A stretch of 64,000 nt of DNA from Nibrella saemangeumensis (GTDB lineage Bacteria; Bacteroidota; Bacteroidia; Cytophagales; Spirosomataceae). Position numbers and translations under genes: made by a program. Positions 17,216-25,727 of this stretch are shown in pieces. The notes beneath the pieces are model-generated. The model was not told the DNA's origin. It searched no databases and saw nothing but the letters and a program-made list of their open reading frames with translations. Each line of letters opens with the position of its first letter. Positions within the stretch are counted from its first letter, which is position 1. The DNA is taken from contig NZ_BAABHD010000084.1 in assembly GCF_039541915.1 (NCBI RefSeq), positions 310,001-374,000 on the forward strand. Reading direction: 5' to 3'.

Positions 17216-19435
17216 ATGAAGTCAATTTTACAGCCCTTCCTGCTGGCGCTGCTGGTGGCCAGTAGTTGTGTGCATACGGGTCCGAGCCGGACGGTATCCG
17301 TCCGGCAAAATGAAGACTGGGACACATACGGCGGCAACAAGGCCGGCAACCGATATTCCTCCCTGACGCAGATTAACACTCAAAACGTCACGAATCTGCA
17401 ACCGGCCTGGAGCTACGACACCGGAGAAAACAACAATCCCGACGGGCGGGGCAATGATATTCAGTGCCAGCCCATTGTGGTTGGTGGTGTATTGTACGGG
17501 ACTACCCCGCGCATGAAACTCTTTGCTGTCGATGCCGCTACGGGCAGGCAACTGTGGCAGTTTGACCCGTTTGCCGATCCAGGCCGGAAGCCGCAGACGC
17601 ACCCGGTTCGGGGTGTGGTCTACTGGGCCGATGGCACCGATAAGCGCATCCTGTATTCGGTAGGGTCGAGCCTGTACGCCATCAGCGCGACCACAGGTAA
17701 GCGGGTAGAGAGCTTTGGCGACGGTGGAGAAGTTGATTTACACGAGGGACTCGGTACCAAAGAAACCCTGGGCCATGAAGTAGCCAACCTGTCGATCCGG
17801 TCTACGACGCCCGGTGTGATTTACAAGGACCTGATCATTATGGGCTCCAGCGTCTCCGAATCGGGCGATGCGCTCCCTGGGCACCTGCGGGCTTTCAACG
17901 TCCGGACGGGTAAGCTGGCCTGGGTTTTCCATACCATTCCCCAGCCGGGCGAGTACGGCTACGAAACCTGGGGCAAAGAATCGTATAAAAAGATCGGCGG
18001 GGCCAACTGCTGGGCCGGTCTGGTGGTGGATGAAAAGCGGGGGATGGTCTTTGCCGGTACCGGCTCGCCATCGGTCGATTTCTACGGCGGAGACCGGCCG
18101 GGTCAGAATCTGTTTGCCAACTGCGTGATCGCGCTCAACGCCGAAACGGGTAAACGCATCTGGCACTACCAGACCATCCACCACGATCTGTGGGACCATG
18201 ACCTGCCCTGCCAGCCTAACCTGATTACGGTAACGCACAATGGCCCCGACGGCCGGCCACGTAAGGTTGATGCGGTGGCGCAGGCCACTAAAGACGGACT
18301 GATTTTTGTCTTCAACCGCGATACCGGCGAGCCGCTGTTCCCGGTTAACGAAGTACCGGTGCCAACTTCGCCGGCCCTGCCCGGTGAACAGCCCTGGCCC
18401 ACGCAACCTATACCGGTTAAGCCGGCTCCTTTTGCCATGCAAACCGTGACCGAAGCTACGCTGACCGACCGAACATCGGAAGCGAGAGCCTTTGCGCTGG
18501 AGCGGTTCCGGAGCAGCCGCAACGGCAAGTACATGCCACCGAGTCTGGAGGGTAACCTGCTGCTGGGCCTGGGCGGAGGAGCTGAATGGGGCGGTACCGC
18601 AGCCGATCCAAACGGTATTCTGTACGTCAACGGCAACAACATGCTGTGGTACCTGAAGATGCGCGACCGGCGCGAACCGCCGAAAGGTACTACGGCCGTG
18701 GCGACCCGCGGCTCAACGCTGTTCAACACCTACTGTTCCGCCTGTCACGGGGCCGATGGTAAAGGAGGTGTTGGTGGGGAAGGGGCACAAGCGTATCCAT
18801 CCCTGATGGATGTGAATAAGCGTCTGAACAAAGCCCAGATTCACACCGTCCTGGAAACCGGTCGGGGCCGTATGCCGTCCTTCCAGCATATTGCCCGCGC
18901 CGACCGGGAGGCTATCGTCAATTTTCTGCTGAAAACGGAGAAGGAATCCGAGTCGAAACTGGCGGGCACTGACAATGGTGTGGATGAAAGTCCATCATTC
19001 CCCTACCTGCCGCCATTTATAAACAATGGCTTTACGCAGTTCCGCGACAAGGACAACTATCCGGCCGTAAAACCACCCTGGGGGACATTCAATGCCGTAG
19101 ACCTGAACACGGGCGAGTACCTCTGGCGGGTGCCGCTGGGCGAATATCCCGAACTCAGCAAAAAGGGTATCCAACCGACGGGTACCGAAAATCATGGCGG
19201 ACCGGTAGTCACGTCGGGTGGGCTGGTGTTTATTGCCGCCACCTACGACGAACACCTGCGGGCGTTTGACCGGAAAACCGGCAAGGTGCTGTGGCAGTAT
19301 AAGCTGCCGGCGGGTGGTTTTGCGACACCCATTACGTACATGGTGAATGGGAAGCAGTATGTGGTGATTGCCGCCGGCGGAACGCGGTACGGGCTGAAGC
19401 CCGGTGGTACGTATGTGGCGTTTGCGTTGCCGTAG
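17216..19435 (+). CDS. PQQ-dependent sugar/alcohol dehydrogenase with inserted cytochrome c domain
   Basis: 739 aa. The N-terminus looks like a lipoprotein signal (VASSC, C18). Repeated tryptophan-docking motifs (AVDAATGRQLWQF, AFNVRTGKLAWVF, ALNAETGKRIWHY, AFDRKTGKVLWQY) mark the eight-bladed PQQ propeller. DWDTYGGNKAGNRYSSLTQI is the usual entry of glucose/quinate-type quinoproteins. A c-type cytochrome is inserted before the last blades: CSACH at C507, C510 and H511, with M in GRMPSF as the likely axial ligand. It would oxidise an aldose to the aldonic acid outside the cytoplasm and hand electrons to the respiratory chain. It starts 9 bases after dgoD, which fits a supply of aldonate to the dehydratases. 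PQQ synthesis genes are not in the window. Confidence 0.88.
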   Translation: MKSILQPFLLALLVASSCVHTGPSRTVSVRQNEDWDTYGGNKAGNRYSSLTQINTQNVTNLQPAWSYDTGENNNPDGRGNDIQCQPIVVGGVLYGTTPRMKLFAVDAATGRQLWQFDPFADPGRKPQTHPVRGVVYWADGTDKRILYSVGSSLYAISATTGKRVESFGDGGEVDLHEGLGTKETLGHEVANLSIRSTTPGVIYKDLIIMGSSVSESGDALPGHLRAFNVRTGKLAWVFHTIPQPGEYGYETWGKESYKKIGGANCWAGLVVDEKRGMVFAGTGSPSVDFYGGDRPGQNLFANCVIALNAETGKRIWHYQTIHHDLWDHDLPCQPNLITVTHNGPDGRPRKVDAVAQATKDGLIFVFNRDTGEPLFPVNEVPVPTSPALPGEQPWPTQPIPVKPAPFAMQTVTEATLTDRTSEARAFALERFRSSRNGKYMPPSLEGNLLLGLGGGAEWGGTAADPNGILYVNGNNMLWYLKMRDRREPPKGTTAVATRGSTLFNTYCSACHGADGKGGVGGEGAQAYPSLMDVNKRLNKAQIHTVLETGRGRMPSFQHIARADREAIVNFLLKTEKESESKLAGTDNGVDESPSFPYLPPFINNGFTQFRDKDNYPAVKPPWGTFNAVDLNTGEYLWRVPLGEYPELSKKGIQPTGTENHGGPVVTSGGLVFIAATYDEHLRAFDRKTGKVLWQYKLPAGGFATPITYMVNGKQYVVIAAGGTRYGLKPGGTYVAFALP

Positions 19436-19483
19436 GGGGAGTTGTCAGGCCTGTATTATGTGAGTGGAGACCGATCTGTTTTA

Positions 19484-20500
19484 ATGGAAAATTACCTGCT
19501 GTGTTGTGATTGGGGAACGTCTGTTTTTCGGTTGCAAGTCATTCATATCGCTGACTTTACCGTGCTGGCCCAGGAGGTGTCGCCGGATGGGATTGCGACT
19601 ACGTTCAATAGCTGGAAACAGCAGGCCGGGGAGGACGCTGTACCTAAACCGGAATTCTTTCGCCGGCAGCTAAAAACAAAAATTGCCGGGCTGGCAAATC
19701 GGGCAAGCATTCCGCTGGATCATGTGCCCATGATTATTTCCGGTATGGCCTCTTCGTCCATTGGCATGGAGGACGTACCCTATGCCCAGCTCCCCTTCGC
19801 GCTGAACGGCAGCCGGGCCAGTGTCTGCTATTTCGACAGCCAGGTGGATTTTCCGCATGAGGTGTACCTGGTCTCGGGGGTTCGGAGCGGAGAAGATGTC
19901 ATGCGGGGGGAGGAAACGCAGCTGATTGGTGTAACTACGTTGCTGCGTTCGACCGACCGTACGCTGGACGACGCCATCTTTATCTGTCCCGGCACCCACT
20001 CCAAGCACATGTATGTCCGGCAGGGGCAGTTGGTCGACTTCCATACCTACATGACCGGTGAGGTGTTCAGCCTGCTGGCTACTCACAGCATTCTCAAAAA
20101 CTCTGTCGATGTGGAGCAACTGACCGATTCACTCGAACATAGCCCGGATGCTTTTAAACGGGGGCTGAAAGACGCCGACTCCTGCGCCCTGCTCAACCGG
20201 ATCTTCACCACCCGCACCAATCAGCTTTTCGGCAAACTGAACAGTCAGGAAAACGCCCTGTACCTGAGCGGTCTGCTCATCGGGTCGGAGCTGAAGCCGT
20301 TGCAGAAGAAGACAAAACAGGAACTCGTGCTGTGCTGCGGCAGCAGCTTGTATCCGTTCTATACCCTCGCTATTGCAGAGCTGGGGCTGGCTGATCGCAC
20401 TACAATTGTGCCACCGGAGCTGGTCGACAAAGCGGCTATTGTGGGGCAGGTGATTCTGTTCCAGAACCACCGGAAGAAACTAAACGAAGTAGTGAAATGA
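19484..20500 (+). CDS. dgoK: 2-dehydro-3-deoxygalactonokinase
   Basis: 338 aa from ATG 19484. CDWGTSVFRLQV at the N-terminus is the phosphate-1 loop of the ASKHA kinase fold as found in DgoK. Later segments fit the same family: MIISGMASSSIGMEDVPY, EVYLVSGVRSGEDVMRGEETQLIG and FICPGTHSKHMYV. It phosphorylates 2-keto-3-deoxygalactonate (or the gluconate epimer) at C6 with ATP in the cytoplasm; no export signal is present. The stop overlaps the aldolase start by four bases (ATGA), so the two are translationally coupled. Confidence 0.93.
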   Translation: MENYLLCCDWGTSVFRLQVIHIADFTVLAQEVSPDGIATTFNSWKQQAGEDAVPKPEFFRRQLKTKIAGLANRASIPLDHVPMIISGMASSSIGMEDVPYAQLPFALNGSRASVCYFDSQVDFPHEVYLVSGVRSGEDVMRGEETQLIGVTTLLRSTDRTLDDAIFICPGTHSKHMYVRQGQLVDFHTYMTGEVFSLLATHSILKNSVDVEQLTDSLEHSPDAFKRGLKDADSCALLNRIFTTRTNQLFGKLNSQENALYLSGLLIGSELKPLQKKTKQELVLCCGSSLYPFYTLAIAELGLADRTTIVPPELVDKAAIVGQVILFQNHRKKLNEVVK

Positions 20501-21168
20501 GTCAGCCATTGTTTTCGCAGGAGCTGTTTTCCAGGGTTCCAATCATCGGCATCATCCGTAACCTGACACCCGAAGCTGTGGCAGCCATTCTGCCTGTTTA
20601 CCGGGACGCCGGACTGACAACCGTTGAAATTACGATGAACACCGATGGCGCAGCGGAGATCATCCGGCAGGCACGGGACCTCTATTCTGGCGACCTGAAC
20701 ATCGGTGCCGGAACCGTATGCACGAAAAAGGATTTGAAAGAAGCGCTGGATGCCGGGGCCCAGTTCATTGTAACGCCCATTCTGGAGAAGAAAATCATCA
20801 AAGCCTGCCAAAAGCAGGAAATTCCCATCTTTCCCGGTGCTTTTACGCCTACGGAAATCTACAAAGCATGGTCGCTGGGTGTGACCATGGTCAAAGTCTA
20901 TCCGGCCGCAGCCATGGGGCCCGGCTACATCAAAGACCTGAAAGCCCCCCTCAATCAGATAAAGCTGCTGCCCACGGGCGGCATCAGTTTACAAAACATG
21001 GCTGCTTTCCTGAAAGCCGATGCCGACGGTCTCGGCATCGGCGGAGAGCTTTTCGACAAACAGATCATCAACGCAAAAAACTGGCCGGCCCTCAAAGCCC
21101 ACTTTCAAACGTTTCTGGCCGAGCTGCCCACCCCAATGAACCAGTTAACCACTCAACCCCTCAACTAA
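20497..21168 (+). CDS. dgoA: 2-dehydro-3-deoxy-6-phosphogalactonate/gluconate aldolase
   Basis: 223 aa, class I KDPG/KDPGal aldolase fold. Visible catalytic residues: E44 in TTVEITMNT, T73 in GAGTV, and the Schiff-base lysine K133 in MVKVYPA. The phosphate loop is LLPTGGIS. It splits the phosphorylated keto-deoxy acid into pyruvate and glyceraldehyde 3-phosphate. It has no signal peptide and is cytoplasmic. Pairing with dgoK makes the galactonate branch the best guess, but KDPG and KDPGal aldolases cannot be separated securely by eye. Confidence 0.92.
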   Translation: MSQPLFSQELFSRVPIIGIIRNLTPEAVAAILPVYRDAGLTTVEITMNTDGAAEIIRQARDLYSGDLNIGAGTVCTKKDLKEALDAGAQFIVTPILEKKIIKACQKQEIPIFPGAFTPTEIYKAWSLGVTMVKVYPAAAMGPGYIKDLKAPLNQIKLLPTGGISLQNMAAFLKADADGLGIGGELFDKQIINAKNWPALKAHFQTFLAELPTPMNQLTTQPLN

Positions 21169-21180
21169 TCAACCCCCCTC

Positions 21181-22491
21181 ATGTCTTCGCCCAAAACTGG
21201 AAATTACCGGTGGCTCATTGTCGTGCTGTTGTTCACGGCCACCACCATCAACTACCTCGACCGGCAGATCATCGGGTTGCTAAAACCTATTCTGGAGGTG
21301 GAGTTTACCTGGACCGAAACCGACTTCGCCCGCATTGTAATCGCTTTTACGGCTGCCTACGCGGTGGGGTTGCTGGGGTTTGGCTGGTTTGTCGATAAGG
21401 TAGGGACGAAGCTTGGGTACGCCATTACGGTAATCTTTTGGAGCATCGCCGGTATGCTGCACGCGCTGGCCCGGAGCGCGTTTGGGTTTGGGGTGGCCCG
21501 CGTAGGGTTGGGGTTAGGCGAAGCGGGTAACTATCCGGCTGCGGTGAAGACCGTGGCCGAGTGGTTTCCACAAAAGGAACGGGCGCTGGCTACGGGGTTG
21601 TTCAATGCCGGCACTAGTGTTGGGGTCGTGGTGGCACTGCTGCTGGTGCCCTGGATTCTGAGCCACTACGGCTGGCAGGAGGTATTCTGGATAACGGGTT
21701 CACTGGGTTTTATCTGGCTTGTTTTCTGGTGGCTGCTCTATGACGTACCGGCTAAGCAAAAGCGCCTGAGCGCCGGGGAGTACTCGTATATTATCAGCGG
21801 ACAGGAGGGTGATCTGGATAGTAAGTCTTCCGTGAGTTGGATTAAGCTGTTTACCTTGCCCCAGACCTGGGCGATTATCACCGGCAAAGGCCTGATCGAC
21901 CCGATTTACTGGTTTTTCCTCTTCTGGTTACCGTCCTATTTCTCGTCTACTTTCAACCTGGACCTCAAGAAGTTCAGCCTCGAACTGGCCATTATTTATA
22001 CCGCTACGACCATTGGTAGTATCGGTGGTGGTTACCTATCCTCCCGACTCATTAAGCGTGGATGGCCAACCGTTAAAGCCCGTAAGGCGGTACTGCTTGT
22101 CTTTGCCGTGGTGGAGCTTTCCGTTATTTCGCTCCAGTTTGTCACGGATGTCTGGGTGGCGGTGGCGCTGATCAGTCTGGCGGTGGCGGTGCATCAGGCC
22201 TGGGCGACTAATGTCTTCACGCTGGGATCTGACCTGTTCCCCAAAGAAGCCGTAAGTTCGGCCGTCGGTATTGGCGGTATGGCCGGGGCAGTGGGCGGGA
22301 TGCTGTTTCCGATGCTGGTTGGCTCGCTGCTGGATAGCTATAAAGCCGTTGGTAACTTGACAGGAGGCTATAATATTCTGTTTACGCTTTGCGGCTGCAC
22401 GTATCTGGTGGCCTGGACCATCATTCATCTGCTCACCCGAAAGCGGGATAAGCAGCCATTGACACCCCGCATGGACCCCCAGGCTGCGTAA
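21181..22491 (+). CDS. MFS transporter, sugar-acid (ACS) family, ExuT/DgoT-like
   Basis: 436 aa with about 12 membrane helices. TTINYLDRQIIGLL in helix 1 and GLGEAGNYPAAVKTVAEWFP before helix 4 are signatures of the anion:cation symporter family, which carries hexuronates, galactonate and related acids. It starts 12 bases after the aldolase and is the last gene of the cluster. Because the dehydratases appear to be exported, the natural cargo may be the 2-keto-3-deoxy acid rather than the aldonate. That point is inference. No clear terminator follows. Confidence 0.92.
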   Translation: MSSPKTGNYRWLIVVLLFTATTINYLDRQIIGLLKPILEVEFTWTETDFARIVIAFTAAYAVGLLGFGWFVDKVGTKLGYAITVIFWSIAGMLHALARSAFGFGVARVGLGLGEAGNYPAAVKTVAEWFPQKERALATGLFNAGTSVGVVVALLLVPWILSHYGWQEVFWITGSLGFIWLVFWWLLYDVPAKQKRLSAGEYSYIISGQEGDLDSKSSVSWIKLFTLPQTWAIITGKGLIDPIYWFFLFWLPSYFSSTFNLDLKKFSLELAIIYTATTIGSIGGGYLSSRLIKRGWPTVKARKAVLLVFAVVELSVISLQFVTDVWVAVALISLAVAVHQAWATNVFTLGSDLFPKEAVSSAVGIGGMAGAVGGMLFPMLVGSLLDSYKAVGNLTGGYNILFTLCGCTYLVAWTIIHLLTRKRDKQPLTPRMDPQAA

Positions 22492-22563
22492 GAACTTTTT
22501 ACCGGATAGGTAACATAGAGTAGGTAGTTTACGTTAGCCAGAAAGAAACATGCCTTATCAAGC

Positions 22564-23649
22564 TTGCTGAATTCCTTTCGCTTCCTGGTAAAAACCTTGT
22601 TGTTCCTGGCCATTGGAGTCGGGCTGAGCTACGGACAAACTCCGCAAAAAGCCGAGGTCAAACTGCTGAGTGCCGTTCCCGACCGTTTGAAGGTTGAGCC
22701 GACATTGCTGACTACGGCTGATTTAACGCGAATCAGCGACGATGCTCTGTTCTCCCGCTACCGCAAAACGGTGGTGATGGAAGGCCGGATCAATAACTAC
22801 ATGGATCAGCCGGCCGGTGATAAAGCCGTCAGGCGGTACCTGGTCAATCAGAAACATGAGCTGTCGAAACAGGCCATCCGGATCGGGGAGGAGCTGGCGA
22901 AGCGGAATGCACAGAAGGTCAACGCTAAATGGTCGCACAACCGGGCGTTCTGGGCGCATGAGGTGCAGCGGATGAAACAGTTCTTTCTCGCCAACGTGGA
23001 AACCCGGACGAAAACCGGCAAGAACCTGACCTGTGTCAACACCTTCCGTCGCGGTGTTTCTTTTTTGTACGACCGGTCGGGCGATGTCCGGAAATCTAAA
23101 AATTCGCTGGTGCAGTATGGGCTTTCAGTCCCTCCCGATAACAGCATTGAGTCGCTGATGGCGCGGGCGCAGGTCTGTGGTATGGCCAGTCCGGTTCGGG
23201 TGGTGCAGTGTATCAGCCCCTGGGGCCGCAAAATTGATGAGGGTAACTGGGACAAGCCCGTCAAACTGAACGAAAACGTGTGGGATGTGCTGATGGGCAT
23301 GGTCAACGAAGACCCCCGCTTCAGCGTCTTCTGCCTGAGTTTAGCTGATGGCTACCACGTGGCCACCCTAACCGTAGACAACCGCGACCGCAGCAATCCC
23401 AAACTCTACTGGGCCGACCAGACCAATAACCATAACGACGGCTGGGAAGAGTACCAGCGAAAAGATAGTGGCCGTCCCACCAAATATAGCAAGAACTACG
23501 TACGGGGCCTGAATGAGTACATCCTCTACGCCATTCAGGAGTTCTGGAAACGCGACGACCCCCGTAACCGCCCTACACCCATCATCCGCATTTGGCGGCT
23601 CTACAACAATCCTTCACGGAATAATCTATATACGGAGTTGAAAGGGTAG
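22564..23649 (+). CDS. Secreted protein of unknown function with a possible Cys-His-Asp triad
   Basis: 361 aa if translation begins at TTG 22564, which places a good signal peptide (FLVKTLLFLAIGVGLSYGQ) at the N-terminus. There is no in-frame ATG or GTG between the upstream stop at 22525 and this codon. An ATG at 22550 is in another frame and stops after six codons. No family is recognised. C157 (NLTCVNTFRRGVSFLYD) begins a probable helix, H265 lies in DGYHVATLTVD, and D285 in LYWADQTNN. This order and spacing resemble papain-like or NlpC-like cysteine hydrolases. The triad is inference and needs a structure prediction. Its relation to the preceding cluster is unclear. Confidence 0.6.
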   Translation: MLNSFRFLVKTLLFLAIGVGLSYGQTPQKAEVKLLSAVPDRLKVEPTLLTTADLTRISDDALFSRYRKTVVMEGRINNYMDQPAGDKAVRRYLVNQKHELSKQAIRIGEELAKRNAQKVNAKWSHNRAFWAHEVQRMKQFFLANVETRTKTGKNLTCVNTFRRGVSFLYDRSGDVRKSKNSLVQYGLSVPPDNSIESLMARAQVCGMASPVRVVQCISPWGRKIDEGNWDKPVKLNENVWDVLMGMVNEDPRFSVFCLSLADGYHVATLTVDNRDRSNPKLYWADQTNNHNDGWEEYQRKDSGRPTKYSKNYVRGLNEYILYAIQEFWKRDDPRNRPTPIIRIWRLYNNPSRNNLYTELKG

Positions 23650-23753
23650 GTTTTATCTGATAGTGAGGGTGTCACTGACTTTTGTTCTAAATTAGCCTTT
23701 GCCTGTAAGGGAGAAATCTCCTTATTTTAGCGTGCAGTTTTTCCCTGAACCTT

Positions 23754-25637
23754 ATGCCGCTTTCTCTCACCAACTTCGATCAGCAACTGGCAACGGCGCT
23801 GTTGAAAAAGGGCCTTGAATACTACAAAAAAGGAGCCGTTCGTGAACTGGAGCAAAATGATAAGGGCGTCTGGCAGGCGTTTGTAGACGGTACCGAGTCC
23901 TATGAAGTGGAGGTTGAGCTGAAGAAGCAGGAAATTACGGCTCACCGCTGCGACTGTCCGGTTTCCGATACCATTTGCAAGCATCAGGTGGCGGTGTTTT
24001 ACGCCCTGCGCGACGAAAGTAACGAAACCGAAACTGTCGGTGTAGCCCCGAAGAAACGCGGACGAAAGCCGACCAGGGCCAATGAGCGAGTAGCTGCAAA
24101 AGCGCCTAAAAAGCCGAAGGACTCGTTCGAGGAAATCCTGAACAAGCTTTCCGAGGCCGAGTTGCGGGAGTTTATCAAACAATATGCCCGTAAAAACAAA
24201 GACATCAAGGCGAACCTGACGCTCCGCTTTGCCGACCGGCTGGAGGGCGTTGGCAAAGCGCATTACCAGAAACTGCTCAAAGAGGCTGCCCGGGTGCATA
24301 GCGACCGCCACGGCTTCATCGATTACCGGAATGCCCGTCAGTATGCCCGGCATATTGACACCGTTCTTGACCGGGCGGCAACCATGCTCGGCGCCCAGAA
24401 TTATCCCGGCGTATATGACATTGCGCAGGCCGTGCTGGAGGAAGTCGCCAAGGCAATCGGGCAGATGGACGATTCGGATGGTGGGGCGGGTGGTGCGTTG
24501 GCGCAGGCATTGATGCTGATTGAGCAAGTGTACCGCCAAACCGATTCGGTGGAGCTGAAACACCAGGTGTTTGACTACCTGATGCAGGAGTCGCAGGAAG
24601 ACCGCTACCACGGCCCGGGCTTTAACGGTATTATTCTGGACCGATTGGCTGAGTTGTGTGACTACCCGGAACAGGAATCAGCCTACGAACAACTGCTTGA
24701 CAGCCTGCTGGCTAAAGCCCGTGTGAGGCCTGAGGTGGTGGAGCGTGGCATTCGGTTCTTCTACCCCACGTCGTCGGACGGGTGGAACTGGGATGAGCAG
24801 CAGCTTATTCAGCGTAAAATCAAGCTATATACGCACCGCGGCCGAACGGCCGAAGCCAGGCAGCTACTGGAAAAGAATATCCACCTGCGCCCATTCCGCG
24901 AGCAACTCCTGAACGAACTCATCAAAGAAAAACAGTTTGCGCGGGCCAAAGCAATCGTCAACGAGAAACTAACGCCCGAACCACCCCCGGTTACTAAAGG
25001 AAAGGCCAACCGCAATCCCGGCATGTCTGATTGGGAGCGTCTTCGCCAGCAATCGCAGTGGTACGGCTGGCTGCTCAAAATTGCCGTGGCCGAACAGGAT
25101 ACGGCAACTATCCGCGAATACGCCCTGTGGCTGTTCCGGGAGTCGGGCTATGGGCAGCTGGATTATTACCGGCAATTCAAAAACTCATACCCGGCAGCGG
25201 AGCGGGCCAACGTGGCGGCCGATATGATTGCCGAGTGCGAACAAAACAAGAATCCAGTCAAAGCCCCGTTTGCCGGGCTTGGAACGGCCATTTTCCCAAC
25301 TAGCCTGGCCAGACTTTATGTCGAGGAGCAGCAATGGGAGAAGCTGATGGTGCTGGTGGAGAAACAGGGCGGCTTGCAGGAAGTGCTGGAGTTTGAAAAA
25401 ATCCTGAAAAAGCATTTCCCCGAACGGCTGCTCCAGGTGTACTGGAAAAATGTAGACCGTTATGCTGAAACCAATGTGGACGCCGGTGCGTACCAACTCG
25501 TCGCGGAGGTACTGCAACAGATGGCGCTCCTACCCGGCGGTGACGAACTGGTCCAGGAGATGCTGGCTGGTTACCGGACCCGCTACGCCCGGCGCAAACG
25601 CATGATGGAGGAGCTGGACAAGGTAAAACTGACCTGA
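23754..25637 (+). CDS. SWIM zinc-finger protein
   Basis: 627 aa. A SWIM-type zinc ligand set is visible at residues 66-77: C66, C68, C75 and H77 in CDCPVSDTICKH. Basic, Lys/Arg-rich sequence follows (KKRGRKPTRAN, about 99-109), then a long helical region rich in Leu, Gln and Glu. SWIM domains are predicted to bind DNA or protein. Bacterial members of this size are often uncharacterised and sometimes sit beside SNF2 helicase genes; no such neighbour is present here. Residues 125 onward look like TPR or HEAT-type repeats. Role unknown. Confidence 0.8.
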   Translation: MPLSLTNFDQQLATALLKKGLEYYKKGAVRELEQNDKGVWQAFVDGTESYEVEVELKKQEITAHRCDCPVSDTICKHQVAVFYALRDESNETETVGVAPKKRGRKPTRANERVAAKAPKKPKDSFEEILNKLSEAELREFIKQYARKNKDIKANLTLRFADRLEGVGKAHYQKLLKEAARVHSDRHGFIDYRNARQYARHIDTVLDRAATMLGAQNYPGVYDIAQAVLEEVAKAIGQMDDSDGGAGGALAQALMLIEQVYRQTDSVELKHQVFDYLMQESQEDRYHGPGFNGIILDRLAELCDYPEQESAYEQLLDSLLAKARVRPEVVERGIRFFYPTSSDGWNWDEQQLIQRKIKLYTHRGRTAEARQLLEKNIHLRPFREQLLNELIKEKQFARAKAIVNEKLTPEPPPVTKGKANRNPGMSDWERLRQQSQWYGWLLKIAVAEQDTATIREYALWLFRESGYGQLDYYRQFKNSYPAAERANVAADMIAECEQNKNPVKAPFAGLGTAIFPTSLARLYVEEQQWEKLMVLVEKQGGLQEVLEFEKILKKHFPERLLQVYWKNVDRYAETNVDAGAYQLVAEVLQQMALLPGGDELVQEMLAGYRTRYARRKRMMEELDKVKLT

Positions 25638-25646
25638 CAGAAAAAC

Positions 25647-25705
25647 AAATTGCTGGTTGATAAGTCACACCGGTAATACGGATTCGACTTATCAACCAGC
25701 AATTT
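25647..25705. terminator. Bidirectional terminator between SWIM and RND genes
   Basis: Perfect 20-bp inverted repeat (25647-25666 with 25686-25705) with a 19-base loop, between convergent genes ending at 25637 and 25728. AAAAACAAAT on one side and AATTTTAGG on the other give weak T-tracts in both directions. Confidence 0.8.
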
Positions 25706-25727
25706 TAGGCAGGCTTACCCTTGTCGA

